From NCBI GenBank assembly GCA_031273585.1, contig JAISRP010000088.1:1-7422 (forward strand): a stretch of 7,422 bases of DNA, written 5' to 3'. The notes beneath the pieces are model-generated. The model searched no databases and had not been told where the DNA came from. It saw only the letters and a list, made by a program, of their open reading frames with translations. The position numbers and the translations under genes are program-made. Positions 1 to 5,965 of this stretch are shown here, piece by piece (within the stretch, counting starts at the first letter, position 1; every line of letters starts with the position of its first letter). Source of the DNA: Synergistaceae bacterium. GTDB lineage: Bacteria; Synergistota; Synergistia; Synergistales; Synergistaceae.

Positions 1-240
1 GTTGAGGTCCACTCCCCTCATCACTAGCTGGCTTGCGAAATCGTGCCGCATGTCGTGCCATCTGAAATTTTCGATGTTCGCCGCCTTGACGAGGTTTTCC
101 CAGGACGTCCTGCAATCCCCCATCTTTTTTCCAGTCTGCGGCGAAGGGAAGTCGAGGCTGCCGGGGGATGTATGTTTTGACTGGCTCTTCCACCTGGAGA
201 GGGTGTCGAAGGCGACCTTGTTCATAGGCGCGTAGTATCC
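1..240 (-). pseudogene. Tyrosine recombinase (phage-type integrase), partial
   Basis: Reading leftwards from an in-frame ATG at 225, the minus strand encodes 75 residues that run off the window edge. They match the C-terminal catalytic domain of tyrosine recombinases, which cut and rejoin DNA at attachment sites. The stretch FRWHDMRHDFASQLVMRGVD corresponds to the family's HDLRHTFAS...GVDL box and carries the catalytic HxxR pair (residues 57 and 60 of this fragment). The preceding part (NKVAFDTLSRW, then a proline/glycine turn) resembles the stretch ahead of that box. The frame stays open upstream only to a TGA at 262-264. The box I arginine and the N-terminal DNA-binding domain are absent. 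Family resemblance fades and the DNA turns AT-rich at about 240, so the gene is probably 5'-truncated there. The catalytic tyrosine would lie left of position 1 and cannot be seen. The family assignment is firm; calling it broken is an inference. Confidence 0.75.
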
Positions 241-490
241 TAAAAGTCGGATAAAATGTACTCAAAAGCATTAAAAAATCTTGCAAAGACTGATGATATG
301 TGGAAAATCGTTTTAAGTATGTGTTATAACATGTACTCAATATGTTGCCCATTGAAAATACTGAGGTTCAGTCGAAAAATGAGCGTTTTGAGTGCATATT
401 ATCCAACTTTAGGGATACAAACAAGAGTTAAAACGCCTTAAAAGACGAGACAAAAAACTTAAATGTCTTTTTTGGATTGCATTCCTCGTT
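241..490. other. AT-rich stretch with repeated motif; no confident gene
   Basis: This stretch is much more AT-rich than the core and begins where the integrase remnant ends. It contains a motif in three copies (251-267, 326-342, and inverted at 386-402). An open frame at 256-441 gives 61 residues with no recognised family and no clear ribosome-binding site, so it is not called a gene. Frame 3 from ATG 342 gives a 29-residue hydrophilic peptide that stops at 429-431. This may be the displaced N-terminus of the membrane protein that follows. No confident promoter was found. Confidence 0.6.
251..402. repeat. 17-bp motif, two direct copies and one inverted copy
   Basis: Copy 1 at 251-267 reads ATAAAATGTACTCAAAA and copy 2 at 326-342 reads ATAACATGTACTCAATA; they share the 10-bp core ATGTACTCAA. 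Copy 3 at 386-402 reads TTTTGAGTGCATATTAT, which matches the reverse complement of copy 1 at 15 of 17 positions. Centres are about 75 and 60 bp apart. Sites repeated in both orientations beside an integrase remnant suit arm-type integrase sites or an operator cluster, but the sequence does not show which. Copy 3 overlaps the possible N-terminal coding frame at 342-431. Confidence 0.55.
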
Positions 491-949
491 GTGTATTTGC
501 CTTTAACTTGGATTGCTCTTTATATATCATCACAGGCATTTTATAATAATTATTTTAGAGATTTTTTTGTGTCAGCAATCGTATACGTTATTCCCGCAAT
601 GATGGTTTTATTTTTAAGGGTTTGCGGGAAACCAGGCGAATCATTGAAACGTGATTTTAACTGGGCTTACTTGTATAGCCCTTCAATTCTAGGTCTTTTT
701 TTGTGGGTTATTACTGGGCTTAGAGACAGAGACGCGTTGTGCGCCTCTCTGTCTTATGCGCTGACGGTAACAATCTATTGCTTTATATTTCCACTAGGCC
801 ATGAAATTATATTATCATTGATTCTCAGCGCCAAAGACAAAGATTATTGGTTGAAAGGAGGAATAGTGGACGGAAGAGACTTCATTGTTGGCATTATCGG
901 TGTTATTATAATGATTATTTGCATAGGGTGGGTGTGGGGCTTGCTATAA
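491..949 (+). CDS. Small multi-pass membrane protein of unknown function
   Basis: The 152-residue frame from GTG 491 has about four hydrophobic helices: near residues 1-17 (incomplete), 26-45, 62-77 and 84-115 (long, possibly two), with a last one at about 129-151. I recognise no family. GTG 491 is a doubtful start because it falls inside the first helix. The same frame is open back to 413 and reads a Lys/Arg-rich stretch followed by CLFWIAFLVV, the normal layout of a cytoplasmic lead and first membrane segment, but it contains no ATG, GTG or TTG. The missing start may be in frame 3 at ATG 342, whose peptide (beginning MLPIENTEVQ) ends in the region where this frame opens. One indel at about 413-429 would join them. 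Low GC and AT-rich codons, unlike the genes downstream, suggest horizontal transfer. The gene may be a frameshifted pseudogene, or the frame change could be a sequencing error. Confidence 0.5.
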   Translation: MYLPLTWIALYISSQAFYNNYFRDFFVSAIVYVIPAMMVLFLRVCGKPGESLKRDFNWAYLYSPSILGLFLWVITGLRDRDALCASLSYALTVTIYCFIFPLGHEIILSLILSAKDKDYWLKGGIVDGRDFIVGIIGVIIMIICIGWVWGLL

Positions 950-973
950 GTGATTTCCGCCCCTCCCATCACC
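926..973 (+). terminator. Possible hairpin terminator at the end of the membrane protein gene
   Basis: GGGGC (936-940) pairs with GCCCC (959-963) across the stop codon, with G/C-rich flanks that can extend the stem imperfectly towards CACC at 970-973. The loop is about 18 nt and no T-tract follows, so this is a weak call. Confidence 0.2.
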
Positions 974-1080
974 GTACAAATAACGTACACATGTTTTTTG
1001 CTGTTTCGGACACGTCAATGATTTGAGGGCAATTAACGAATCCTGCGCTCTCCGCCAGATTTTTCCAGGGGATGGCGGGT

Positions 1081-1164
1081 TTAACGCAAAGATAAAAAAA
1101 CCCGACCGGCTCCTCGTCCTCAGACGGCAAAATATCGTTTGGACGATTCAATCAGCGTTTCCCC
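1081..1164 (+). repeat. Dispersed repeat, copy A
   Basis: The stretch aligns with 5855-5934 at roughly 80% identity with small indels. Shared blocks include GACCGGCTC, CAAAAT, TCGTTTGGACGATT and GCGTTTCCC. It can form a hairpin of CAGACGG (1121-1127) with TCGTTTG (1135-1141), using two G-T pairs where copy B has A-T pairs. On the minus strand both copies read L-N-R-P-N-(D/E)-I-L followed by E-D-x-E-P-V. Neither copy has a start codon or a frame long enough to be a gene. Confidence 0.7.
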
Positions 1165-1354
1165 AGATCTTCACGAACCAAGCCAACGACTATTTCAAAG
1201 AGATTGAAAATAAATGAAAGCTCGGGGAACGGGTCCCACGACTGGCGTGGGCGGCGTCCTCGGTCCTGAGCTGTGGATTTTTGACTTGCTCACAACCGTT
1301 TACCGAAAAAGCCTGAAATGTCGTAAGATATGAGGGTGAGGCAATTACCTGCAT

Positions 1355-1362
1355 AGGGGGGA
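1355..1362 (+). promoter_or_regulatory. Ribosome-binding site deciding the TTG start of the MOSC gene
   Basis: The run AGGGGGGA lies 7 bases upstream of TTG 1370. No ATG or GTG at similar spacing is in frame, so the site supports TTG as the initiation codon. Confidence 0.6.
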
Positions 1363-1369
1363 CTGAATT

Positions 1370-1801
1370 TTGGGGAAAGTACGGGCAATCTGCGTCAGCG
1401 AGAGGACGGGAACGGCAAAGCGCAGCGTTCAAAGCGCCGTCCTGGCCGAGGACCACGGCTTGATGGGCGATGCGCACGCCGGAAAGTGGGGCCGCCAGGT
1501 TAGCCTCCTGTCGAACGAGAAGATCGAGGCTTTTCGCGCCAGAGGCGCCAGGGTGGTCGACGGGGATTTCGGGGAGAACCTCGTGGTTGAGGGCATCGAC
1601 TTCAGCAGCCTGCCGGTCGGCACGAGGCTCGTCTGCGGCGACGTGATACTCGAGATGAGCCAGATAGGGAAGGAATGTCACTCGGGCTGCGCGATATACA
1701 AACAGATCGGCGACTGCATAATGCCGAGGGAGGGCGTCTTCGCCAGAGTTATGCGCGGCGGTACCATAAGCGCTGGCGACGAGATGACAGTGGATGAGTG
1801 A
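1370..1801 (+). CDS. MOSC-domain protein
   Basis: This 143-residue protein is a stand-alone MOSC domain, the fold at the C-terminus of eukaryotic molybdenum cofactor sulfurase and in YiiM/YuaD-type bacterial proteins, linked to handling sulfur or the molybdenum cofactor. Visible hallmarks are GDAHAGKWGRQVSLLS (residues 33-48), DFGENLVVEGID (66-77), the LPVGTRL and GDVILE strands (81-95), and IGKECHSGCAIY (99-110) with the conserved Cys at 103 and more Cys at 107 and 116. It ends in the typical EGVFARVMRGGTISAGDEM. The length equals that of the small single-domain members, so the gene looks complete. It has no signal peptide or membrane segment and should be cytoplasmic. The start is TTG, supported by AGGGGGGA just upstream. 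No other molybdenum-cofactor gene is visible nearby, so the physiological partner is unknown. The next gene begins 106 bases downstream in the same direction. Confidence 0.88.
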   Translation: MGKVRAICVSERTGTAKRSVQSAVLAEDHGLMGDAHAGKWGRQVSLLSNEKIEAFRARGARVVDGDFGENLVVEGIDFSSLPVGTRLVCGDVILEMSQIGKECHSGCAIYKQIGDCIMPREGVFARVMRGGTISAGDEMTVDE

Positions 1802-1907
1802 GACATACTAAATGCCCCGCCGGACGGGATGACACAAAATAAAACCTTGGGGCGGAGCCCACGGTCTTGCCCTGCCCGACCGGAGGGGTTTCGGGGATAA
1901 GTGACAA

Positions 1908-3134
1908 ATGGGAAAATTCGACAGGTTCCTTGACGACATCGAGGAGTATCGCAGGACGACTCCCCCGGGAGGAGGCATCCAGGCCGGAGGGGGCTTGGTT
2001 CGTGGGCTGCCGGAGGGCTCTTGGGTTCGGGACGGGGTCTACATGATGGAGTTCCGTCACCGCATAGGCGAGCTGTACGGGACCGCGCCCCTGGATTCGC
2101 CGGACGAGATGGAGGTTATGCGCCACTTCGGGGCGACGGGCGGGACAGTCTTCCTCGATCTAGAGACGACGGGGCTCTCGGGAGGAACGGGAACCTACTC
2201 GTTCCTCTGCGGCATAGGCAGGGTGTTCGGGGACGAGTTTCGGGTCATGGAGTTCTTCCTGGAGGGACCGGCGAGGGAGGCGTCATTCCTCGAGGCCATA
2301 GGCGAAGCCATCCCGCCGGGGTCGTGCCTCGTCACTTATAACGGCATGACGTTCGACATCCCGATGTTGCGCAAGAGACACGTACTGGCCCGGAGCGCGC
2401 CCGCGTGGGATAACATGCCGCACATAGACCTGCTTCACCACGCTCGCAGGCTGTACAGGGGATATCTCGAATCATGTTCCCTGGGGTGTGTTGAAAGGCA
2501 CGTGCTCGGGGTCAGGCGCGGAGGGGCTGACATCCCGGGATCCATGATACCGGCGCTTTACGCTCAGTACCTGCGGTCCGGCGACGCCGCGCCGCTCGGG
2601 GGCGTGTTCTACCACAACGAGCTCGACATCGTCTCGCTGGCGGCGCTGTATTGCAGGGTGGCGCGAGCCCTGGAGGGAAGGTCCGAGGACGGGCGCGAGC
2701 TTCTTAGGGCGGGTGAAATATGGCGATCTAAGGGGCACGGCGAGCGGGCGGCGGCGCTGTGGAACATGGCCTGCCAGAACGCCGCCTCGGAGGTGGAGGC
2801 GCGCCTCCGCAGGGCCCGGGCATCGAAGTCGGACGCTGACTTCCGCGGCGCCAGGGAGGACCTGATGGCGGTCCTCGGCAGGGTCGAGACAGGTATGGGG
2901 AAGCTCCCGGCCGGGATGACGATGTTCATGCTGCGCGAGGAGCTGGCGAAGCTGGAGGAGCACCGGTTCAGGTCGCCCGATGCCGCTCTCGAACACACGA
3001 AGGCGGCCCTGCTCTGGGTCAGGGCGAACAGATATCTGCTGGGCCGCGCGGGGCTGGGCATGTACGGGTCCATGATGCGCAGGTACGAGCGGCTGATGAA
3101 AAAAATATCCAGGATTGGGGATGGTGTATTCTGA
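1908..3134 (+). CDS. RNase H-fold exonuclease-like protein (YprB type)
   Basis: The 408-residue protein has an N-terminal RNase H-like exonuclease domain of the YprB/RNase_H_2 type (about residues 75-255) and a helical C-terminal part (about 258-395) with TPR-like packing. The DEDD-type acidic residues are in place: DLETTGL at 84-90 (Asp84, Glu86), TYNGMTFDIPML at 143-154 (Asp150), HIDLLHHAR at 172-180 (Asp174), and HNELDIVSL at 236-244 (Asp240). A two-metal-ion 3'-5' nuclease on DNA or RNA is therefore plausible. The substrate is not known for this subfamily. The protein is probably cytoplasmic, as no signal or membrane segment is seen. ATG 1908 is the first in-frame ATG and precedes the domain by a normal distance; the ribosome-binding site is a weak GGGG at 1892-1895. 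The MFS gene starts 5 bases after the stop, implying one transcript. This part has strong host-like GC-rich codon use. Confidence 0.85.
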   Translation: MGKFDRFLDDIEEYRRTTPPGGGIQAGGGLVRGLPEGSWVRDGVYMMEFRHRIGELYGTAPLDSPDEMEVMRHFGATGGTVFLDLETTGLSGGTGTYSFLCGIGRVFGDEFRVMEFFLEGPAREASFLEAIGEAIPPGSCLVTYNGMTFDIPMLRKRHVLARSAPAWDNMPHIDLLHHARRLYRGYLESCSLGCVERHVLGVRRGGADIPGSMIPALYAQYLRSGDAAPLGGVFYHNELDIVSLAALYCRVARALEGRSEDGRELLRAGEIWRSKGHGERAAALWNMACQNAASEVEARLRRARASKSDADFRGAREDLMAVLGRVETGMGKLPAGMTMFMLREELAKLEEHRFRSPDAALEHTKAALLWVRANRYLLGRAGLGMYGSMMRRYERLMKKISRIGDGVF

Positions 3135-3139
3135 GATTC

Positions 3140-4375
3140 ATGGGGGACATGCGGCGAGGCGACGCGCCTGGTACGCAGAGGCGGCCGTTTTTTTCGGATG
3201 ACGCGCGTATGCTGCTCGGCCTGTTTCTTCCTATCTACGCCATGCACTGCGTGGAGCAGGTGTACTTCGTCTATGGCAACGTCCTGCAGGGGTACGGCCT
3301 CCCGCCCCAGACCACCGGGCTGATCCTCGGCAGCTTTTTCGTGTCGATAATGCTCACCCGTCCGCTGGGGGGCTGGCTGCTCGAGGGGTTCGGCATACGC
3401 AGGACGCTGATCCTCTCGAGCGTCACGGGGTTTGTCGGATGTTCGGTCCTGTTCGCGACGAGGAGCGTGCCCATGCTATTCCTCGGAAGGATACTGGCCG
3501 GCGCGTCCTTCGGCGTCTACACGATGGCGCTGTTCTCGCACCTGGCCCTCTCGGTGCCGGAGAGGGTAAGGGGCGCGTCGTTCGCCCTCGCCATAAGCGG
3601 CGGGATTCTGCCGACCGCCACGATCACCCCCCTTGGCGAGTGGCTCATCGCTAGGTCTCAGATAGGCATGTTTCTGGCCTTGGGCCCCATGCTGTGCGTC
3701 GTCTGCTGGTTTCTGGGCAGGCGCGTCGGCTCTGACGCGGTCCGAAAGGGGGAGGGCGACTCGGCAGAGGGGGATTGGGGACGCTACCGCGACCTGCTGT
3801 CCTGCAAGCCATTCATGTTCCTCATCGTGACGGGGCTGATGATATCCCTTACGGACGCAGTGGTCGTCTGCATGTCGCTCTTCACGGCGGAGCACAATAT
3901 AGTTGCCTCCTGGTTCCTCGCCACGTCATCCGTCGCCGGCATCGTGGTCCGGGTCCCTGGCTCGCGGATAATGAACACCCTTCCGCGCCAGCTCGTGCTC
4001 GCTCCGTGCGGGATGCTGATGGCGGGGGCCGTCTTCATGGTGTCCGTCTTTCCGTCCGTCGGGACGTTCATCTGCGGAGGGATTCTCTTTGGAATAGGCA
4101 TAGGGGCCGGGTTCCCCATGATGATCTCGATGGTGAGCGACACCCTCCCCCAGAGTCTGATACCCAAGGGGACCGCCGTGCTGCTCTCGCTGTACGACCT
4201 GGGGTGGTTCGTCACGCCGTTCCTGGTCGGACTCGCAACGCCGATAATCGGCATCGCGTGGACATTCAGGCTGCTCACGGCTCTCTCGTTCGCGGCGCTC
4301 GCCCTGCTGGTGTTCATGTACTGGCTGCCCTTCTGGATGGCTGGCAGGCCCAAAAAGGCGCCGTCGCATGTATAA
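3140..4375 (+). CDS. Major facilitator superfamily transporter
   Basis: The 411-residue inner-membrane protein has the MFS layout: a short charged N-terminus, six helices (about 22-195), a hydrophilic central loop (about 195-222, rich in charged and Gly residues), then six more helices (about 223-400) and a basic tail. The helix 2-3 loop signature is GGWLLEGFGIRRTL (77-90), with a weaker counterpart GSRIMNTLPRQL (274-285) in the second half. FLGRILAGASFGVY (114-127) and RGASFALAISGG (144-155) also suit the family. Second-half features such as PKGTAVLLSLYDLGW (342-356) resemble arabinose-efflux or YfcJ/YhhS-like permeases. The substrate cannot be named from sequence; drug, sugar or metabolite export are all possible. 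The start is 5 bases after the stop of the RNase H-fold gene with no strong ribosome-binding site (GGGG at 3117-3120 is far), so translation is probably coupled. A functional link between the two genes is not evident. Confidence 0.85.
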   Translation: MGDMRRGDAPGTQRRPFFSDDARMLLGLFLPIYAMHCVEQVYFVYGNVLQGYGLPPQTTGLILGSFFVSIMLTRPLGGWLLEGFGIRRTLILSSVTGFVGCSVLFATRSVPMLFLGRILAGASFGVYTMALFSHLALSVPERVRGASFALAISGGILPTATITPLGEWLIARSQIGMFLALGPMLCVVCWFLGRRVGSDAVRKGEGDSAEGDWGRYRDLLSCKPFMFLIVTGLMISLTDAVVVCMSLFTAEHNIVASWFLATSSVAGIVVRVPGSRIMNTLPRQLVLAPCGMLMAGAVFMVSVFPSVGTFICGGILFGIGIGAGFPMMISMVSDTLPQSLIPKGTAVLLSLYDLGWFVTPFLVGLATPIIGIAWTFRLLTALSFAALALLVFMYWLPFWMAGRPKKAPSHV

Positions 4376-4376
4376 T
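4371..4376 (+). promoter_or_regulatory. Possible -10 box ahead of the phosphohexomutase gene
   Basis: A perfect TATAAT overlaps the stop codon of the transporter gene. No good -35 hexamer is found 16-18 bases upstream, so it is a candidate only. Confidence 0.25.
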
Positions 4377-4382
4377 GTGCGG

Positions 4383-4401
4383 GGACGGGGTCCATTTTTT
4401 T
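4383..4401 (+). terminator. Weak intrinsic terminator after the transporter gene
   Basis: GGAC (4383-4386) and GTCC (4390-4393) form a short stem with a GGG loop, followed by ATTTTTTT (4394-4401). The T-run is good but the 4-bp stem is short, so termination may be partial. It would separate the transporter transcript from the phosphohexomutase gene. Confidence 0.35.
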
Positions 4402-4416
4402 CAATTTTTCGATTGA

Positions 4417-4421
4417 AGGAG
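4417..4421 (+). promoter_or_regulatory. Ribosome-binding site of the phosphohexomutase gene
   Basis: AGGAG is 8 bases before ATG 4430 but only 2 bases before the in-frame TTG at 4424. It therefore selects ATG 4430 as the start. Confidence 0.75.
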
Positions 4422-4429
4422 CGTTGACC

Positions 4430-5824
4430 ATGAGCGATCAGCGGCTGCAAATTCCGGCGCACATCTTCAGGGAGTACGACATACGGGGCATTGCGGAGGA
4501 CGAGCTCGGCAGCGAGACGGTCCGCGCGATCGGTCAGTCCTACGGGACGTACCTGTCGGACCTCGGGGTATTTGCGGTAACGGTCGGCGGTGACGCGAGG
4601 CTCTCGACTCCCAGGATAAAGGCGGACGTCATCGAGGGCCTAGGCAGGGCCGGAGTGTCGGTGATCGACATCGGGCTCACGGCTACGCCCGCGTTCTACT
4701 GGAGCCTCCACCACTTCGGCGTCGACGGCGGAGTGATGGTGACGGGAAGCCATAACCCCCCCGAGTTCAACGGGCTGAAGCTCGCACACGGCAAGGCAAC
4801 GATATGGGGCGACGACATACAGGAGATATACAGGATCATAGCCGAGGGCAGGGCAGAGACGTCCCAGTCGAGGGGCGGCGTCAGATCCGAGGACATAACG
4901 GACCGGTACATCGACATGCTAGTATCGAAGATCAAGCTGGGGCCCAGGAAGCTCAAGGTCGTTCTGGACTCCGGCAACGGGACCGGCGGCATATTCGCCC
5001 CGAAGTTCCTGCGCAGGGCTGGGGCCGAGGTACTTGAGCTCTTCAGCGAGCCCGACGGCAGGTTCCCGAATCACCACCCCGACCCGACGAAGCGCGAGTA
5101 CCTGACCGCACTGACATCCGCTGTGCTTGAGAGCGGCGCGGACGCCGGCATTGGCTTCGACGGGGACTCGGACAGGATAGGCGTGGTCGACGACAGGGGA
5201 AACATGATCTTCGGGGACCAGCTCATGCTGCTCTTCTGGCAGGAGATCCTGCCGCGCAACCCCGGGGCGGTCGTAATAGTCGAGGTGAAGAGCTCCATGA
5301 TGCTGCCGGACGAGGCCGCGCGCCTCGGCGGACGCCCCCTGTGGTGGAAATCGGGACATTCGCTGGTCAAGGCCAAGATGAAGGATGAGAACGCGCTCTT
5401 CTCCGGCGAGGTCTCCGGACACATGTTCTTCGCCGACGAATACTACGGCTACGACGACGCCTTCTACGCCGCCGGCAGGCTGCTTAGGATACTCTCCAAC
5501 ACGAACGAACGCCTCTCCGACCTCATAGGCGCCATGCCGTCATACCCCTCGACAGCCGAGACGCGGTTTGCCTGCCCAGACGACCTGAAGTTCGGGGTGG
5601 TCGAGAGGGTCCGGGAGGCTGCACGCGGCATGGAGACAATAACTGTGGACGGAGTTCGCATAATCCGCGAGAACGGCTGGAGCCTCCTGCGCTCATCGAA
5701 CACGCAGCCGGTGCTGGTGGCGCGCTGCGAAGGCCGCACGATAGAGGACCTAGACCGGATATGCGACGATATGAAAAGAATGATCAAGGACGCCGGCGGC
5801 CCAGATTTCGAGTGGGAGTATTAG
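4430..5824 (+). CDS. Phosphomannomutase/phosphoglucomutase (AlgC type)
   Basis: The 464-residue enzyme belongs to the alpha-D-phosphohexomutase family, which interconverts 1- and 6-phosphates of mannose or glucose through a bisphosphate intermediate. The product feeds GDP-mannose or UDP-glucose synthesis for surface polysaccharide. All four domain signatures are present: IFREYDIRGIAEDEL near the N-terminus (12-26), the phosphoserine loop TGSHNP (105-110, catalytic Ser107), the metal loop DGDSDR (244-249, Asp244/246/248), the sugar-specificity loop GEVSGH (326-331), and the phosphate-binding loop RSSNTQPVLVARCEG (421-435). GEVSGH has Val where Met is common. Length and domain order match AlgC/ManB-type bifunctional enzymes, and no truncation is seen. 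Whether mannose or glucose phosphate is preferred cannot be read from the sequence. The gene has its own ribosome-binding site and lies after a probable terminator, so it may be transcribed separately from the transporter. It converges with the FecR-domain gene downstream. Confidence 0.92.
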   Translation: MSDQRLQIPAHIFREYDIRGIAEDELGSETVRAIGQSYGTYLSDLGVFAVTVGGDARLSTPRIKADVIEGLGRAGVSVIDIGLTATPAFYWSLHHFGVDGGVMVTGSHNPPEFNGLKLAHGKATIWGDDIQEIYRIIAEGRAETSQSRGGVRSEDITDRYIDMLVSKIKLGPRKLKVVLDSGNGTGGIFAPKFLRRAGAEVLELFSEPDGRFPNHHPDPTKREYLTALTSAVLESGADAGIGFDGDSDRIGVVDDRGNMIFGDQLMLLFWQEILPRNPGAVVIVEVKSSMMLPDEAARLGGRPLWWKSGHSLVKAKMKDENALFSGEVSGHMFFADEYYGYDDAFYAAGRLLRILSNTNERLSDLIGAMPSYPSTAETRFACPDDLKFGVVERVREAARGMETITVDGVRIIRENGWSLLRSSNTQPVLVARCEGRTIEDLDRICDDMKRMIKDAGGPDFEWEY

Positions 5825-5848
5825 GGAAAGACTGATTTAACGTTAGGG

Positions 5849-5934
5849 GCCTAAAGGGTAAAGATTAAAACCCTGACCGGCTCTGTATCCTCAAACGACA
5901 AAATTTCGTTTGGACGATTTAACCGGCGTTTCCC
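5849..5934 (+). repeat. Dispersed repeat, copy B, with perfect hairpin
   Basis: The repeat lies between the convergent stop codons of the phosphohexomutase and the FecR-domain gene. It aligns with copy A (1081-1164). CAAACGA (5892-5898) and TCGTTTG (5906-5912) form a perfect 7-bp stem around a 7-nt loop. Its first 18 bases, GCCTAAAGGGTAAAGATT (5849-5866), recur exactly in inverted orientation at 7362-7379. It could act as a bidirectional transcription barrier, but there is no T-tract, so a terminator role is unproven. Confidence 0.7.
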
Positions 5935-5965
5935 GTTTCCGTGCTCCCTGCGCCGCCCGTGGGGG

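Larger units (their letters stand above)
950..1369. other. Intergenic region without a convincing gene
   Basis: Open frames at 1023-1217 (plus) and 969-1151 (minus) lack ribosome-binding sites and known domains, and they overlap a repeat, so they are not called genes. The contents worth noting are the repeat copy at 1081-1164 and a perfect GC-rich hairpin at 1235-1251 (CCCACG, loop ACTGG, CGTGGG). A TTGACT at 1281-1286 has no suitable -10 box at the normal distance. The last 15 bases hold the ribosome-binding site of the MOSC gene. GC content rises through the region from the AT-rich island to the GC-rich core. Confidence 0.6.

Noticed and set aside
969..1217. Short open frames on both strands in the gap before the MOSC gene
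   Set aside because: Both run through the dispersed repeat, lack start signals, and copy B of the repeat carries a stop in the corresponding frame.
1190..1681. Minus-strand open frame of 163 residues overlapping the MOSC gene
   Set aside because: It is antisense to a protein with clear MOSC motifs, has no family resemblance, and owes its length to GC-rich codon structure on the other strand.
1802..1907. Possible riboswitch or terminator between the MOSC and RNase H-fold genes
   Set aside because: Only a 5-bp GCCCC/GGGGC pairing (1814-1818 with 1849-1853) and no T-tract; too little to support a structured element.
2472..3247. Long minus-strand open frames opposite the RNase H-fold gene
   Set aside because: They are Arg/Pro/Ser-rich shadows of a gene with intact DEDD motifs, with no recognisable domain or ribosome-binding site.
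3784..4462. Minus-strand and alternative plus-strand frames over the transporter gene
   Set aside because: The MFS frame has helices and signatures throughout; the other frames are charged, low-complexity shadows.
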